Shown here piece after piece: positions 13,137-24,931 of a stretch of DNA of 64,000 nucleotides. Source of the stretch: Cotesia glomerata (lineage: Eukaryota; Arthropoda; Insecta; Hymenoptera; Braconidae); the NCBI RefSeq assembly GCF_020080835.1, contig NC_058158.1, positions 620,001-684,000 on the forward strand. The letters run 5' to 3'. The notes under the pieces were generated by a model. It saw only the letters and a list, made by a program, of their open reading frames with translations, searched no databases and was not told the origin of the DNA. Positions within the stretch are counted from its first letter, which is position 1. Every line of letters starts with the position of its first letter. The position numbers and the translations under genes were made by a program.

Positions 13137-14225
13137 ATTATCTATTGCCTCGACGATTCACCCCTTCTTCTTTCTCCGAGCGTTCATTACCCGACTCTCA
13201 AATTTAATCATCATCCAAATTACATTCAATTTAACTCAACACAGAAATCGAATAAGCTGGGTCATTTGATGCTGCTAAGAGCAGCTATTACCCAGTTTGG
13301 TCTCGATAAATAGTGTAAAATGTTAATTCGTTCAAAAATTTATTGTATGGACATATCGGAAAATCTAATGTTCATTTCTGACTCAATTTTGCTTGATATC
13401 GTCATATTTAATTTTTTTATTGAAATTAATACTTGGAAAATCCGACAGGTGGCGCATGATAGCGGAATTTTCTCACTAGAAGAGAGTTTAGATTCCAAAG
13501 CTAAGCAATGAAATAAAAAACCCACATTAGGTCATTTCAGACAATACCTATTATCTATTGTCTCGACGATCCACCCCTTCTTCTTTCTCCGAGCATTCAT
13601 TGCTTAGCTCTCAAATTTAATCATCATCCAAATTACACTCAATTTAACTCAACACAGAAATCGAATAAGCTGGGTCATTTGATGCTATAAAGAGCAGCTA
13701 TTACCCAGTTTGGTCTCGATAAATAGTGTAAAATGCTAATTCGTTCAAAAATTTATTATGTGGACATATCGGAAAATTTAATGTTCATTTTCGATTCAAT
13801 TTAGCTTGATATGATCATAATTAATTTTTTAATCAAAATTAGTGTTTAAAAAATCCAACAGGTGGCGCATGGCCGCGGAATTTTCTCACTAGAAGAGAGT
13901 TTAGTTTTAGAAATTAAGTAATAAAATAAAAAAAAGTTTTTTTTTGCTGTTTTTTAAAAAAAGATATTTTTTACTTTTATTTAAAGCTTGATATAACTAA
14001 AAACACGTATCAGGTCGTCAGTAAATTTTTTTATCGAAATTAGTGTTTAAAAAATCCGACAGGTGGCGCATGGTCGCGGAATTTTCTCACTAGAAGAGAG
14101 TTTAGTTTTAAAAATTAAGTAATAAAATTAAAATAAGTTTTTTTTGACTGTTTTTTAAGAAAGAAAGATATTTTTTACTTTTATATTAAGCCTGATATAA
14201 CTAAAAACACATATCAGGTCATGTC
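13137..14225 (+). repeat. Two 413-bp direct repeats ending in family B, plus a third short unit
   Basis: CTATTATCTATTG-type starts at about 13137 and 13550 begin near-identical units containing GCTGGGTCATTTGATGCT and ending in GACAGGTGGCGCATG plus TTCTCACTAGAAGAGAGTTT. A third copy of only the right end follows at 14020-14225. Confidence 0.85.
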
Positions 14226-15444
14226 AAAATATTTTGCATGGAACTTTACATAAAATGATGATCCGCGATTACAATGAAATGTTGAAAATGAAGATTAAAC
14301 AACATTCTAGTTCTGATAGATGGTTTTTAAGCAATAAAATACCGAGCAGAAAGCATATCGGCAATAGCAATCATCGCTAATTAATTCGACTCGCGAACAA
14401 CTCACGGAGTGCGTACCCGAGAGATTACAATTATAACAACAACAATAACAACAACATCAGCAATAGCAGTTTCAGTCAGTGGATGAATATGGTGGATATA
14501 GTGGATACCGGTCTCTGGGCGTGAGGTTGTGTTCCCGGCTTAATGAACAGTCATATCTCTCTGAGGGATACTCCTGCCCCCGTTAGTATACTACCAACTT
14601 TTAACGAATAGAGAAACTGTTTGAGTTGGGATCCTAGCTACGATGATTATGATGATGATGTTCCGTCGCTTTGGAGTGGGAATTAAACTGGAGAGAGCTG
14701 ATAAGTATTCTGAACCGTGAAAATACATATTTTTCAGTACAGGCCGAGGCGCACTGGTGTGCAATGAAAAAAATCCACTCAGGAAAATGCTATAATTTTA
14801 TCCGGCGCTTTGCTACTGCTGGTGCTAGCTGCTAGTGATGTAGCTTCCCGGCCTCGGCAATTTGGCTTTTAAACTACTTTCCACGAATTACACGTTTGAC
14901 TTAATATGCTATTGCGATATTTAACCAGTTGTAGTTATCACTTTGGATCCATATTTCGTTTTAATTTATTAATTTCATTCACGGAATTTAATTCAACAAA
15001 AGATTTTAATAAAACAAAAATTATATTAAAAATAATTTGTATCAAAAACATTATTTTCTACGGATAACTCGTGGCCGATTTTATTTCTGCATATCGATAT
15101 ATCTTAACTATTATAGAAATACATTAAATACAAATATTGAAGCCATACATTACTGAAAATGTATTTTAAAAGTTATCAACAATAAATAATACTAAAAAAT
15201 AAAAAAATTATATTGAGAATGTTATGAAATATAAAATAAATTTTTATATAATTTCATAGATTTTTTTAATGGATATTCAGTATATATATTGAATGTATTT
15301 CAATTATAGGTAAAAAATATATCAAATACAAATGAATAATATGTAAATTCATAAAAAATATTTATTAAATTTGAATTAATAAAATTTATAAAGATATGAG
15401 AAAAAAAGGTAAGAATACATTTAGAATATTATAGTTAAAAATAA
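14226..15444. other. No gene seen
   Basis: A moderately GC-rich block 14.35-14.9 kb followed by AT-rich DNA. No open frame of note. Confidence 0.45.
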
Positions 15445-16216
15445 TCTATATTATTAAGAGAATAAGAAAAATTTTGTGTTCAAGATAGTCATATGATAAA
15501 ATCGGTTTTTTTTTGTGAAATTTAGTGTCATTGCAAAGATCTTGATGTGAATTTGTGCCTTTCCAAAATTTTATATTATTCTCACCGATAGTCAATTTAT
15601 GAAGTATTTAGGCTGCATTCGAAAATTCTCTATTTCTAAATACATAATGAAGAAATGACCTTGTATTTCGTGAAGTATTGACGTTTTTAATGATATAAGC
15701 TCATCCCGATGTTACACTCATCAAGACTTTTCATTTGAGTACCCACATCAATTTTTCATATATATTTATATATATTATATATATGTATATATGAAAAATA
15801 TATCAAAATGCATGTGGGTACTCAAATGGAAGCTCTTGATTAGTGTAACATCAGGATGAGCTTATATCTTTAAAAATGTCAATAATTAAGAACTGGCTTG
15901 GTATCTTGTCAAGCAATGATATTTTTGAATATATAAGCTCATCTTTGTATTATACTCATCGAAACCTTTCATTTAAGTACCCACATCAATTTTTCATATA
16001 TATATGTATATATGAAAAATATATGAAAATGCATGTGGGTACTCAAATGAAAGCTCTTGATGAGTGTAACATCAAAATGAGCTTATATCTTTAAGAAAGT
16101 CAATAATTAAGAAAGTACAGTGCAATTTAACTAAAGTCATTACTAAATAAAGCAAAATTTCATTTATTTATAGACTCCAAGTCACAGCAGTCACATAGTA
16201 ACTGAAAAGTAGCTAG
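15445..16216 (+). mobile_element. Helitron-like copy H4, two palindrome modules
   Basis: Starts A|TCTATATTATTAAGAGAATA and ends AGTAGCTAG|T. Two palindromic modules flank ATATAT centres near 15780 and 16000. The 3' hairpin is CAGTCACATAGTAACTG. No Rep/helicase frame, so it is non-autonomous. Confidence 0.8.
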
Positions 16217-17289
16217 TTTTTATATAATTTCATACATATTTTTTTTTGTGTCATATATATTTTTGACCCATATTAAAAGCATAATTTTTATTTATATTTT
16301 ATATATTATTATTTTTTTCTCTAAATATTTTAACACACATGACATAAATTATTTTGATAAAAGGAAACAAATTGTATAAAAGAAAACAAGTTTGAGATTA
16401 CGCGACATATGAATATGAATGTACGTATGTATTTACTGTAATTGCAGTGGCAAATGATTATATTGTGTATTGTGTATTGTTGTGTGGAGTTTGGAGGGAT
16501 AATGAGATGATTTTATCAGGGTTATTTCGGTAGATTAGATAGAGGGTAATACATACCAGAACACGCCCAGTGGTGCAGCAGGCCAGCTTACAGCGTCCAG
16601 TACGTGCTGCACCCAATTTCTCGCCTCGTACGTCAAGGAGTAATAATACCGTTGCACGATAATCCGTCGTAGCACTAATACTAGTACCACGTGCCTCTGT
16701 CCGTTTCAAACCTCTCTGCGTTTGTACGTTGAACAAAACGTAAAGCAAATAGCTGACGAGCTGCTCTTTGTTTCGACGTCGATTTTGCGGTTAAGGGAAT
16801 AGGACAGACGTTATGATTTACAACTACCTATATTGCGTAGCATTATTTTGTTGTTTAAAGTCTTTTTATGTACACTACCATTTATTTTAATCACGCGGGT
16901 CTCGTTTATCACTGTCAATCAATTTTTTTTTTACTTTGAGTTACTATCATGGTTTACTACACGCTTTGATGAAATTTAATTTATTTAATCTCGAAAATTT
17001 GGCTATTGAATTTTTTTAATGTTATTGGAATTGTTTAATATAAATTCCTTAGTTGGTTATTTCATTGCTAAATTTATCGTGGATTTCACGAATGATTGAT
17101 GTATTATTGAATGTATTTTAATTAAATATTCAAACATTTAAATTAAACGTTCATATATAATTTTGACATGGTCTCATACAGTTAATTTTTATGTGAAGTC
17201 TTTTTAAAACTTTTCAGAAGTTATATATTGAAATATCAACTCATATCAGGCCATCCTTGACTTGATAAATCCATATTTAATTTTTAGAC
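16217..17289. other. No gene seen
   Basis: AT-rich with a GC-richer patch 16.55-16.8 kb. The 96-codon minus frame there has no support. Confidence 0.4.
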
Positions 17290-17700
17290 TAAATTTAGTT
17301 TTACAAAATTCCAACAGATGGCGCATGATCGCTGAATTTTCTCACTATTAGAGTTAATTTCTAAAATATAGATCTTTTTTACTAATTAATAAATAGATCG
17401 TTATTATTACAATTATATTTAACATATTTAATTTTGTCACCAAAAGTAGTATAAAAAAATTCCAACAGATGGCGCATTGTCGTTGAATTTTCTCACTATT
17501 AGAGAGTTTATTTTTAAAATATAAATCTGTTTCACTAATTAATAAATATATCGTTATTACAATTGTATTTAACATATTTAATTTTTCATCAAAAGTAGTA
17601 TTAAAAAATTCCAACAGATGGCGCATTGTCGCTGAATTTTCTCAATATTAGAGAGTTAGTTTTTAAAATATAAATCTTTTTCACTTATTAATAAATATCT
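17290..17700 (+). repeat. Three tandem family B units, about 149 bp
   Basis: TTCCAACAGATGGCGCATGR occurs near 17309, 17460 and 17608, each followed by TGAATTTTCTCA and then TTAATAAATAKATCGTTATT. Confidence 0.88.
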
Positions 17701-18840
17701 TGTTATTATCACGATTTTATTTACTTATGATCATTTAAAAAGTTAATTTGTTATTTATTTATTATTTTAATTATTTTAACTATTAAACCATTTTTAGTCA
17801 AATCGTCTAGAAAAATATTCCAAAAATTCGTTTTTTAATGTTTCTCTTTAAAAAAAAAAAAATCGATCCCAATAATTGGCGGCGGGATTTAAGATAAATG
17901 GAGACAATTGTGTTGAAGAGGACGGAAGTGGAGTATATATCCTGGTATTAAAATAAAAATGCTATATAATTACGGTCACGTGTGTACATCACGTTAGACC
18001 GGTTGTTCGACAAGGCCAATGGAAGTCGCGTGACTTAGGGATACGATCAAAATTCCATCACGGTGCGAACGTGCAGAGAATCGGTTTGGTTTGGTAGTTA
18101 GCACCAAAGGCGATGCAGTAGTCTTACCGCGTCACGTAATGGATTCTTGACCCATAACACGCCATTCCTATTTAGTTCTCACTGTGCATATGGATATATA
18201 TAACCAACAGAGTAGAATTGAGTGTATGCTATGGTATATTCTACTCTGCTGTGCTATTATATGGCCCAGAGTAAAAGCTCGATCGCCATCTCAAGATCTT
18301 ATCGAGCGACACCATTAGCAATCCAATTGTCAGTCAGTGCTTCGAGAGGGAGTCAGAAGTTCTCAAAGAAAAATTCCACTTTGACAAAAGCTCCCTTAGC
18401 AATAATAAAATCAACACTGAGTGAAATATTTCGTCTGATAAACTTGGACTTGGGCAGCATCTAGCGGAGCAATTTATATCATTCACGCGCTAGATAATGT
18501 TTGATGTTTATACACACTGAGACACGTGACTGCACATTATGTACATCGTGTATAGATAGAGAGAGCAGAGTGATGATGGCCGGTAGACGATTCTAATATT
18601 GTCTCAAGTATATTATAGCCAACGGCACAGCCGGTCGGCAAAGCTCCCAGTCCATCAAGAGTCTCCACAGCAGTCTCTCAAACAATTCGGGCCACCGAAA
18701 CACGTACTGGTAACGTTTCTCTCGAATATTCCATCGGATTTAACTTCTTTTTTTTTCACTCACTGTAACGACGTCAATTTCCACGGGCATTTTTTACTTT
18801 CGCTCGAATTTCTTCTTGTAAAATAGTGAAAAAAGTTTAA
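17701..18840. other. No gene seen
   Basis: GC-richer from 17.95 kb, possibly regulatory. Frames at 18222 and 18599 show no family resemblance. Confidence 0.4.
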
Positions 18841-19052
18841 ATATAAAAAACTATAAACCGGGCATGGAATGGTCTCGCGACTGTTGCCGCGTGTGAGTCT
18901 CTGGAGAGTCTGGTAACTGTTGAACAAAAAGCTCGGAAAGTTTGATGGAATTTTTACGGGTGGACTGCTGGCGAGGGTGGTAGCCGAATACGACATCACT
19001 CATCGAAATACCGCTTTCAACGGATGGGATTCACCCCCGAGAAATTCCGCCG
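18841..19052 (+). promoter_or_regulatory. Candidate promoter and first exon ending at a strong donor
   Basis: ATATAAAAAACTATAAACC at 18841-18859 offers two overlapping TATA-like boxes, and a CpG-rich block follows. The consensus donor GCCG|GTGAGT lies at 19053. A short frame MGFTPEKFR ends at that donor. It resembles the other TATA-plus-donor islands in the first 37 kb. Evidence is by pattern only. Confidence 0.25.
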
Positions 19053-19784
19053 GTGAGTACTAGCTTGACCGTCTGCTCGGCAATGACCGCCCGGAAAATC
19101 AACGAAAATAATACAACGGACAGAGGACAGAGGACAGTGAAGTCCGAGTTTAAAATTCGTCCGTCAAAATAGTTGTCCGAATAGTCGGCATAGTTCGCCG
19201 AGAACACACTGGGAATATGCGATATAGATTTCATATTCTCCGGCTCGATGCCACGTCTCGGGGGTGTAAAAGATGGGACGCAGGACAGAAGCGTTTTACT
19301 ATTTCAGAGTCAAGTTGGAGGGTGGTAGTCGTCCTCGATGTCGAAATAACAGTAGTTATGTTATTTCACCCTCGGGAAGTAAAAGCGTGATTAGTTTGTT
19401 GGGTCTTGGGTTCACCCGAGAACATTTTCATTCACGTGGATATTAACTAACATCTAAATATACGAACACACGCTCGTTTACACACTGGATAGTATACAAG
19501 CCGGCGGATGTTTGAAGGATTTGTTTATCTTTTATTTAAAATTTTTTTAATGTTAGTAAATATTTATTTGAAGCTCTTGAATAAAAAGTGAGAGTCAAAA
19601 TTTATCTCGTTATTTTAATAGATTAAAAAATTTCAATTGAACGGGTAAATTATTTAAAAAAATAATAATGAATAAAATAAAAATGGATTTCAGGATATTT
19701 TGCTTAATTGAGTTGTCAATTAATATATTTGCAAAAAGATATTTATTAATTAAAAATAAATGAGTTTTTTTCTAAAGAATATTT
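19053..19784. other. No gene seen
   Basis: Continues the GC-richer block to about 19.5 kb, then AT-rich. A small tandem ACGGACAGAGGACAGAGGAC lies near 19117. Confidence 0.4.
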
Positions 19785-20667
19785 GAATCGTTTATTTGAG
19801 CAAAAAGCATTTTTCTGGGTCAAGTTTGCATTAACATCATGAACCAATGAATAATAATAATAATGTTAGCATCCTTTAAAAAGATTCGAGCATGAAAAAA
19901 TTTAATTGTTAATTACTACTATTAATAATAATGATTTAAAGTTGATTGACTTATGGGGTTTCTCACCAAAACGAACAAAATAGTACTAAAATCATTAATT
20001 TATCAATTTTTGTCCGTCAATCATTAATTATATTTATAAAATAAAGTACAAAATATACATTGGAACTACAATTAATGAAAATTAAAATAAATAATCATTT
20101 GAGCTGATTTTCAAAAGGGTATCTTTTCATTTTCGATTAATCGAAACAAAAAACTGGTTATCTTCAATTATAAATATTTGTATTGAACTTTTTTTAATTG
20201 AGCTCTAAAGTACTATCGGTTATGAAGCTGCAATTCGATTTTTATTTATAAATCTTCATAATTCTTGAAGTAATTAATATTTAAAAGTTCAGAAAACTGG
20301 TCTTTTAAAATATGAAAAGATACTCTTTTGAAAATCAGCTCTTCATTTATTTTTAAATTCAAATTAGTGAACTGAGAATCAACAATAAAACAAAATTTTA
20401 ATTTATCACAATCAAACTTTATAAAACTAAAGTTATAAAACAACATATTTTTAATTTTAATCTATTAAGCGAATATTTGTAAAATTCATTAAAATTCAAA
20501 TATTTAAAAGTGAATTTAGTTTCTAATTATCTAATAATCAATTATTTTAAAATTAAAGTCAGTAAAATCAAAACAAAAAGAAACTTATTTTTGGAATTTT
20601 GAGATTGAATGTTATTCAAAAAACCCCATAAGACACTGACTTATTTCGTTTCTCAAATAAACGATTC
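19785..20667. mobile_element. Fold-back (inverted repeat) element, about 0.88 kb
   Basis: GAATCGTTTATTTGAG at 19785 is matched in reverse complement at 20652-20667. TTATGGGGTT at 19951 is matched near 20622. A 30-base arm at 20101-20130 is matched with one mismatch at 20312-20341. The ordered inverted matches suggest an old fold-back element. Confidence 0.5.
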
Positions 20668-22041
20668 ATTTATTGTAAGTTAAAAAATCTTGTTTTGTAA
20701 TAAATAAATTTATAAACAGTTAATAAATTATTTTATAAGTGTATGAGTGAAATTCTTGCAAAATTATATACTTTGTTTTACATCCAATCATATTCGAATT
20801 AGTGCTCTCTGGTTGAGCCTTCGTAATACTCGATTTTCTATGAGAAAATATGTCTAGCGGGAGGGAAAGTCCGCCAGATAACTAACGGTAGTACTAATAG
20901 TAAGAATTACTATTGCGGGAAATAAAACTCTTGGTTTTAAAACATAAAAACTTATTATTAGATAAGACTCGAGTGAATCAAGAGAGAAAAAGACTCGCGA
21001 ATTAAAAGGTTTATTTATAAATTCGGTTGGTTGATCGTGCCCGTCAAATAGGCTTGAGCTTGAGATTTTCGCAAGTGCCAAATGCCGACACGGTTCCATT
21101 AGGGTTAGAGAAATTTCCGCGAGAGGGCGACGTTTATTTTAGTAACTTAACGCACCGTTAAATAGATCTTGAATTTAGCTTTTAGTCTATTATGCATACG
21201 TCAAATTTCGACGCGAATTTATATAAGCTACATAATATATAACGCCTTTGGTACAAGCTCATCTATTAGAAGACGTTGAAAATATCTCTCGACAGCAGCG
21301 GCAGTATCTTACGGAAATCCCATCGCGGAGATATTGCACCCGGCAATCCTGTACCGGCACATATCTGAAATCTAACTTACACTCACGTACTTTCACAGCG
21401 CAGCGCGACGACATATTTTTTTTAGTTACGAAACAATGGAGTTTATTTCACTAACACTCTTTGGGATATAGAAAAAGAGACTGAGAATGAGGATAAAAAT
21501 AAGGCGAAGAGTCTCTGGAGTAAAACAGAAACCAAGAGAAATTGATACCGGGTAGTATGTTGGAAGGGCTTTCCTTCTGGGGACATTTATTTGGATTCAA
21601 GAGCGCTGAAAATGTATGGCGGTGTACGGACTATACAATACCACACTCGACACTGTATACTTTACTATACACTGGCTTCTGTCCTGCACTGCTTACAGAT
21701 ACAGATAGGAGTTTGAAAAGTTGCCGGTTCCTGGATATCAGATCCCCTACTTTCGACATCTCAACACCGGTGTCCTCCAATAATTTATGGACGGAGCTTT
21801 TACACCGGAAACTTTTATAAATAAACAAACCTGAATATGAGTAACTGATGATAGGGATGAAAATTTTGTACTCACTCTATCGCTCCGGGCTTTGTGAATT
21901 CTGACTCCTATCTAATCTTCTTCTCACGAGGGATATCGATGTGCCGGAAGATAATCCGTGGAAAAATTTTTATACGTGTCCGTATCAACCTACGTTAAAA
22001 AAAAATTATTACAGCTTCTTAAAAATGTTTACGTCTGTTAA
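20668..22041. other. No gene seen
   Basis: Mixed composition. Frames at 20854, 21248 and 21542 are under 95 codons with no support. Confidence 0.4.
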
Positions 22042-22910
22042 TCTATATTATTAAGAGAATAAGAAAAATTTTGTATCTAGGATAGTCATATGATAAAATC
22101 AGTTTTTTTTAGTGAAATTTAGGGTCATTGTAAATAATCTCTAGATGCATAATTAAGGAATGACCTTTTATCTTGTGAACTACTGACATTTTTAAAGATA
22201 TAAGTTCACCCCGACATTACACTCATCGAGACCTTTCATTTGAGTACCCACATCAATTTTTTATATATTTTATACATTTCATAAATATTATATATATATA
22301 AAATATATAAAAAAAAATCATGTGGGTGCTCGAATGAAACGTCTCAATGAGTGTAACATCAAGATGAGCTTATATCTTCAATAACATCATTAGGTAACAA
22401 GATACAACATCATTTCTTAATTATTGATATTTTTAAAGATATAAGCTCACTCCGACATTGCACTCATCGAGACCTTTCATTTGAGTACCAACATCAATTT
22501 TTCATATATTTTATATTTCATATATATGTATATATATGAAAAATATATGAAAATGCATGTGAGTACTCAAATGAAAGCTCTTGATGAATGCAACATCGGG
22601 ATGAGCTTATATCTTAAAAATTGTCAATAATTAAGATATGACCTTGTATCTTGTGAACTATTGACATTTTTAAAGATATAAGCTCATCTTGATGTTACAC
22701 ACATCGAGACCTTTTATTTGAGTACCAACATCAATTTTTCATATATTTATATATATGTATATATGAAAAATATATCAAAATGCATGTGAGTACTCAAATG
22801 AAAGCTTTTGATGAGTGTAACATCGGGACGAGCTTATATATTTAAAAACGTGAATAGTTAAGAAAGTACAGTGCAATTTAACAAAAGTTATTATTTAAGA
22901 AGCAAAGTTT
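22042..22910 (+). mobile_element. Helitron-like copy H5, three palindrome modules, 3' end lost
   Basis: Starts A|TCTATATTATTAAGAGAATA and holds three palindromic modules (AT centres near 22285, 22525 and 22755). The terminal hairpin and CTAG are absent; the match fades after ACAGTGCAATTTAACAAAAG. Confidence 0.75.
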
Positions 22911-22979
22911 TAATTTTTTTTTTTAAATTAATTTAATAATTTATTAAGTTAAAATAAAAAGTCTTAAAGCTTCTTAAAA

Positions 22980-23110
22980 AAGAGGCGAAAAAATGTATTT
23001 AATAATTTAAAAGTTAACTCTCCTATAGTGAAAAAATTCAGCGACTATGCGCCATCTGTCGGAATTTTTCCGAACTTCCGATTAAAAAGTTATCTGTAGC
23101 CCTATTGGAA
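22980..23110 (+). repeat. Single family B unit
   Basis: Contains CAGCGACTATGCGCCATCTG, the reverse complement of the family core. It sits between the truncated H5 copy and the minus-strand coding remnant. Confidence 0.7.
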
Positions 23111-23266
23111 AATTTTTTATGGCATATTTTATTTTTGGAATATTTTTATACGGCTTGATATGTTTATATAAAATTTTTGTCATTAATTTAAGTGATATTA
23201 TTAAATAAAATAATATCAATATGAGAGTAGTATTTGAGATAAAGACAAAAAATGTTTGTTCTGTAC

Positions 23267-23374
23267 CTGAGCCTGTGTTTTTATCCGGTAGAAATCTGAT
23301 CTTATGTCTCTGTTCCTCACCCCTTGATTCTTCGCTTGCACTTGATAAATTATTCGAACAGCTCTCAGACTAGA
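23267..23374 (-). pseudogene. Exon B of the same minus-strand coding remnant
   Basis: On the minus strand this follows the acceptor CATTTCCACTGGCAG and ends at the donor CAG|GTACAG. It is exactly 36 codons in phase 0: SSLRAVRIIYQVQAKNQGVR followed by NRDIRSDFYRIKTQAQ. It is separated from exon A by a 118-base intron, a typical small insect intron. No stop lies inside. Whether further exons existed is unclear: the next DNA to the left contains the GGCGCAT-type repeat and a truncated Helitron-like copy. Confidence 0.5.
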
Positions 23375-23492
23375 CTGCCAGTGGAAATGGAATAATTTAT
23401 ACTTTTGCCAATGTCTGTGTAGAGACAAGGAAAGTGAAGTTTAGTTTGAGGCCTTTAGGTATTATATATTTTTCTTTCATTTCCACTTGCAC

Positions 23493-23691
23493 CTTTTCGT
23501 CTTGTTGATCCGCGGGCTTTGCTTCCGTTTCCTCAGCATTTCCTCGGGAATTCTCAGCTTGGGGAAAGTTATCTGAGAGCATGAGTTACTTTGGTGTTTC
23601 TGGTAAAGTTGCCCACCAGATTCTGAATAGACTGTCCCTCGAGGGCTGCATTCAATATCTCTGAAGCATGCAGAAAGATATTATGAGCACG
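23493..23691 (-). pseudogene. Decayed coding exon A of an unrecognised minus-strand gene
   Basis: Read on the minus strand, a pyrimidine-rich acceptor (TTTTCCCCCAG) precedes RAHNIFLHASEILNAALEGQ and then SIQNLVGNFTRNTK with VTHAL. The frame then needs a one-base shift to continue as SDNFPQAENSRGNAEETEAK and PADQQDEK, ending at a GTGCAAG donor-like site. The exon is 199 bases; removing one base gives 66 codons with both ends in phase 0, consistent with a single-base insertion. The composition is clearly coding-like. It could be a pseudogene, a captured gene fragment, or an intact gene with an assembly error. Family not recognised. Confidence 0.5.
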
Positions 23692-23699
23692 CTGGGGGA

Positions 23700-24609
23700 A
23701 AATCACTGGGATGTTTTTATAAATAAATAAATAGATAAATAAAAGATTATAAGATTTAAAACTGTGCTATTTATCACAGACGTTTAAACTTTGTATTGTG
23801 TTATTGTCGCTTTCCTGTTTTATTATTATTTTTAAGTTATTTTGTTATTTGTTGTCGGTGGTGTGTTTGTTGGAATTGTTGGGATGATAAATAGGTGGGC
23901 GTGAGTATCGGGTTTCTGGCAACTGGTTTCGGTTTAGCGGGTGTATATAGAATTTAATTCAATCGCGACGATATCGAAGCTCTTCAGTAGACACTAGAGA
24001 GTCCCCAACAGCTGACAGTGGATATTATAATAGTGTTGTTATTATTAATTCATTACCAGTGAGACTACTATTTCCAATCAATTATTCATACTATTTGTCT
24101 AATTTCATTAGTTAATACATTTACAAATCTATTTTGTAAATTATACAGTTGGTAATTTTTAATTGCTTTAAAAATAGGTTTAGTTTCACTTTATCGCTGC
24201 AAAATATCGGAGAAATCAAATGTTTAGTTAATTAATTAAATTCCAATACAATAAATATCATCGAGCAATAATTCATAATATTGATTTGTATGTCTATTAT
24301 TATATTAAACAGAAATGATCAATTAGCGCAAATATTAATCAAATAATCACAATAACCATTCTTAAAAATATTCAACCGATAGTTTGGGGCTGTTTCATTG
24401 ACCTGCAAGTTTACTTATCAATATTAATTAGACAAATTGAATTATCTTGTATTGTTTGCTACTGGAGCAAATGAACAATCCAAGTTTAGTCAATAATTGA
24501 TTTATTTTAGGATATTTGTTTGTGAATGACTCGACGGTTGTTTCATTTCAAAACAAAGTTCAAAATTTGACCTGTTTTTTTCGGTATTGCATTTTTTTTT
24601 TTATTACTT
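23700..24609. other. No gene seen
   Basis: A GC-richer patch 23.88-24.03 kb in otherwise AT-rich sequence. No supported frame. Confidence 0.4.
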
Positions 24610-24931
24610 CACTGATAGAAGAATTTGTTTATTAGAGACCACTTTTTAGTCCTTAACAAATATTTCTTAGTATTTAAAAAGATTTATTAATATTTCCCGA
24701 GTTGAAAAAATCAACTTTAATGAACTTAACTGCTATACTAAAACAATTGATGTAAGCTCATATAAGTTCATTTTTTCGACTCGGGTTTATAAATGAATAT
24801 CAGATTTATTAAATACAAACAATTTATTTTAAATACTAAGAAATATTTGTTTAATACTAAAAAGTGGTCTCTAATAAATGATTGGCTTAATATTAAAAAA
24901 TATTTTTAATTATAAAGAAATCCTTTTATCA
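24610..24931 (+). mobile_element. MITE family C variant, copy C2
   Basis: Starts CACTGATAGAAGAATTTGTT and ends ATCCTTTTATCA. The inner arms carry AGAGACCACTTTTTAGT and its inverse. The same variant occurs at 37.6 kb. Confidence 0.7.
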
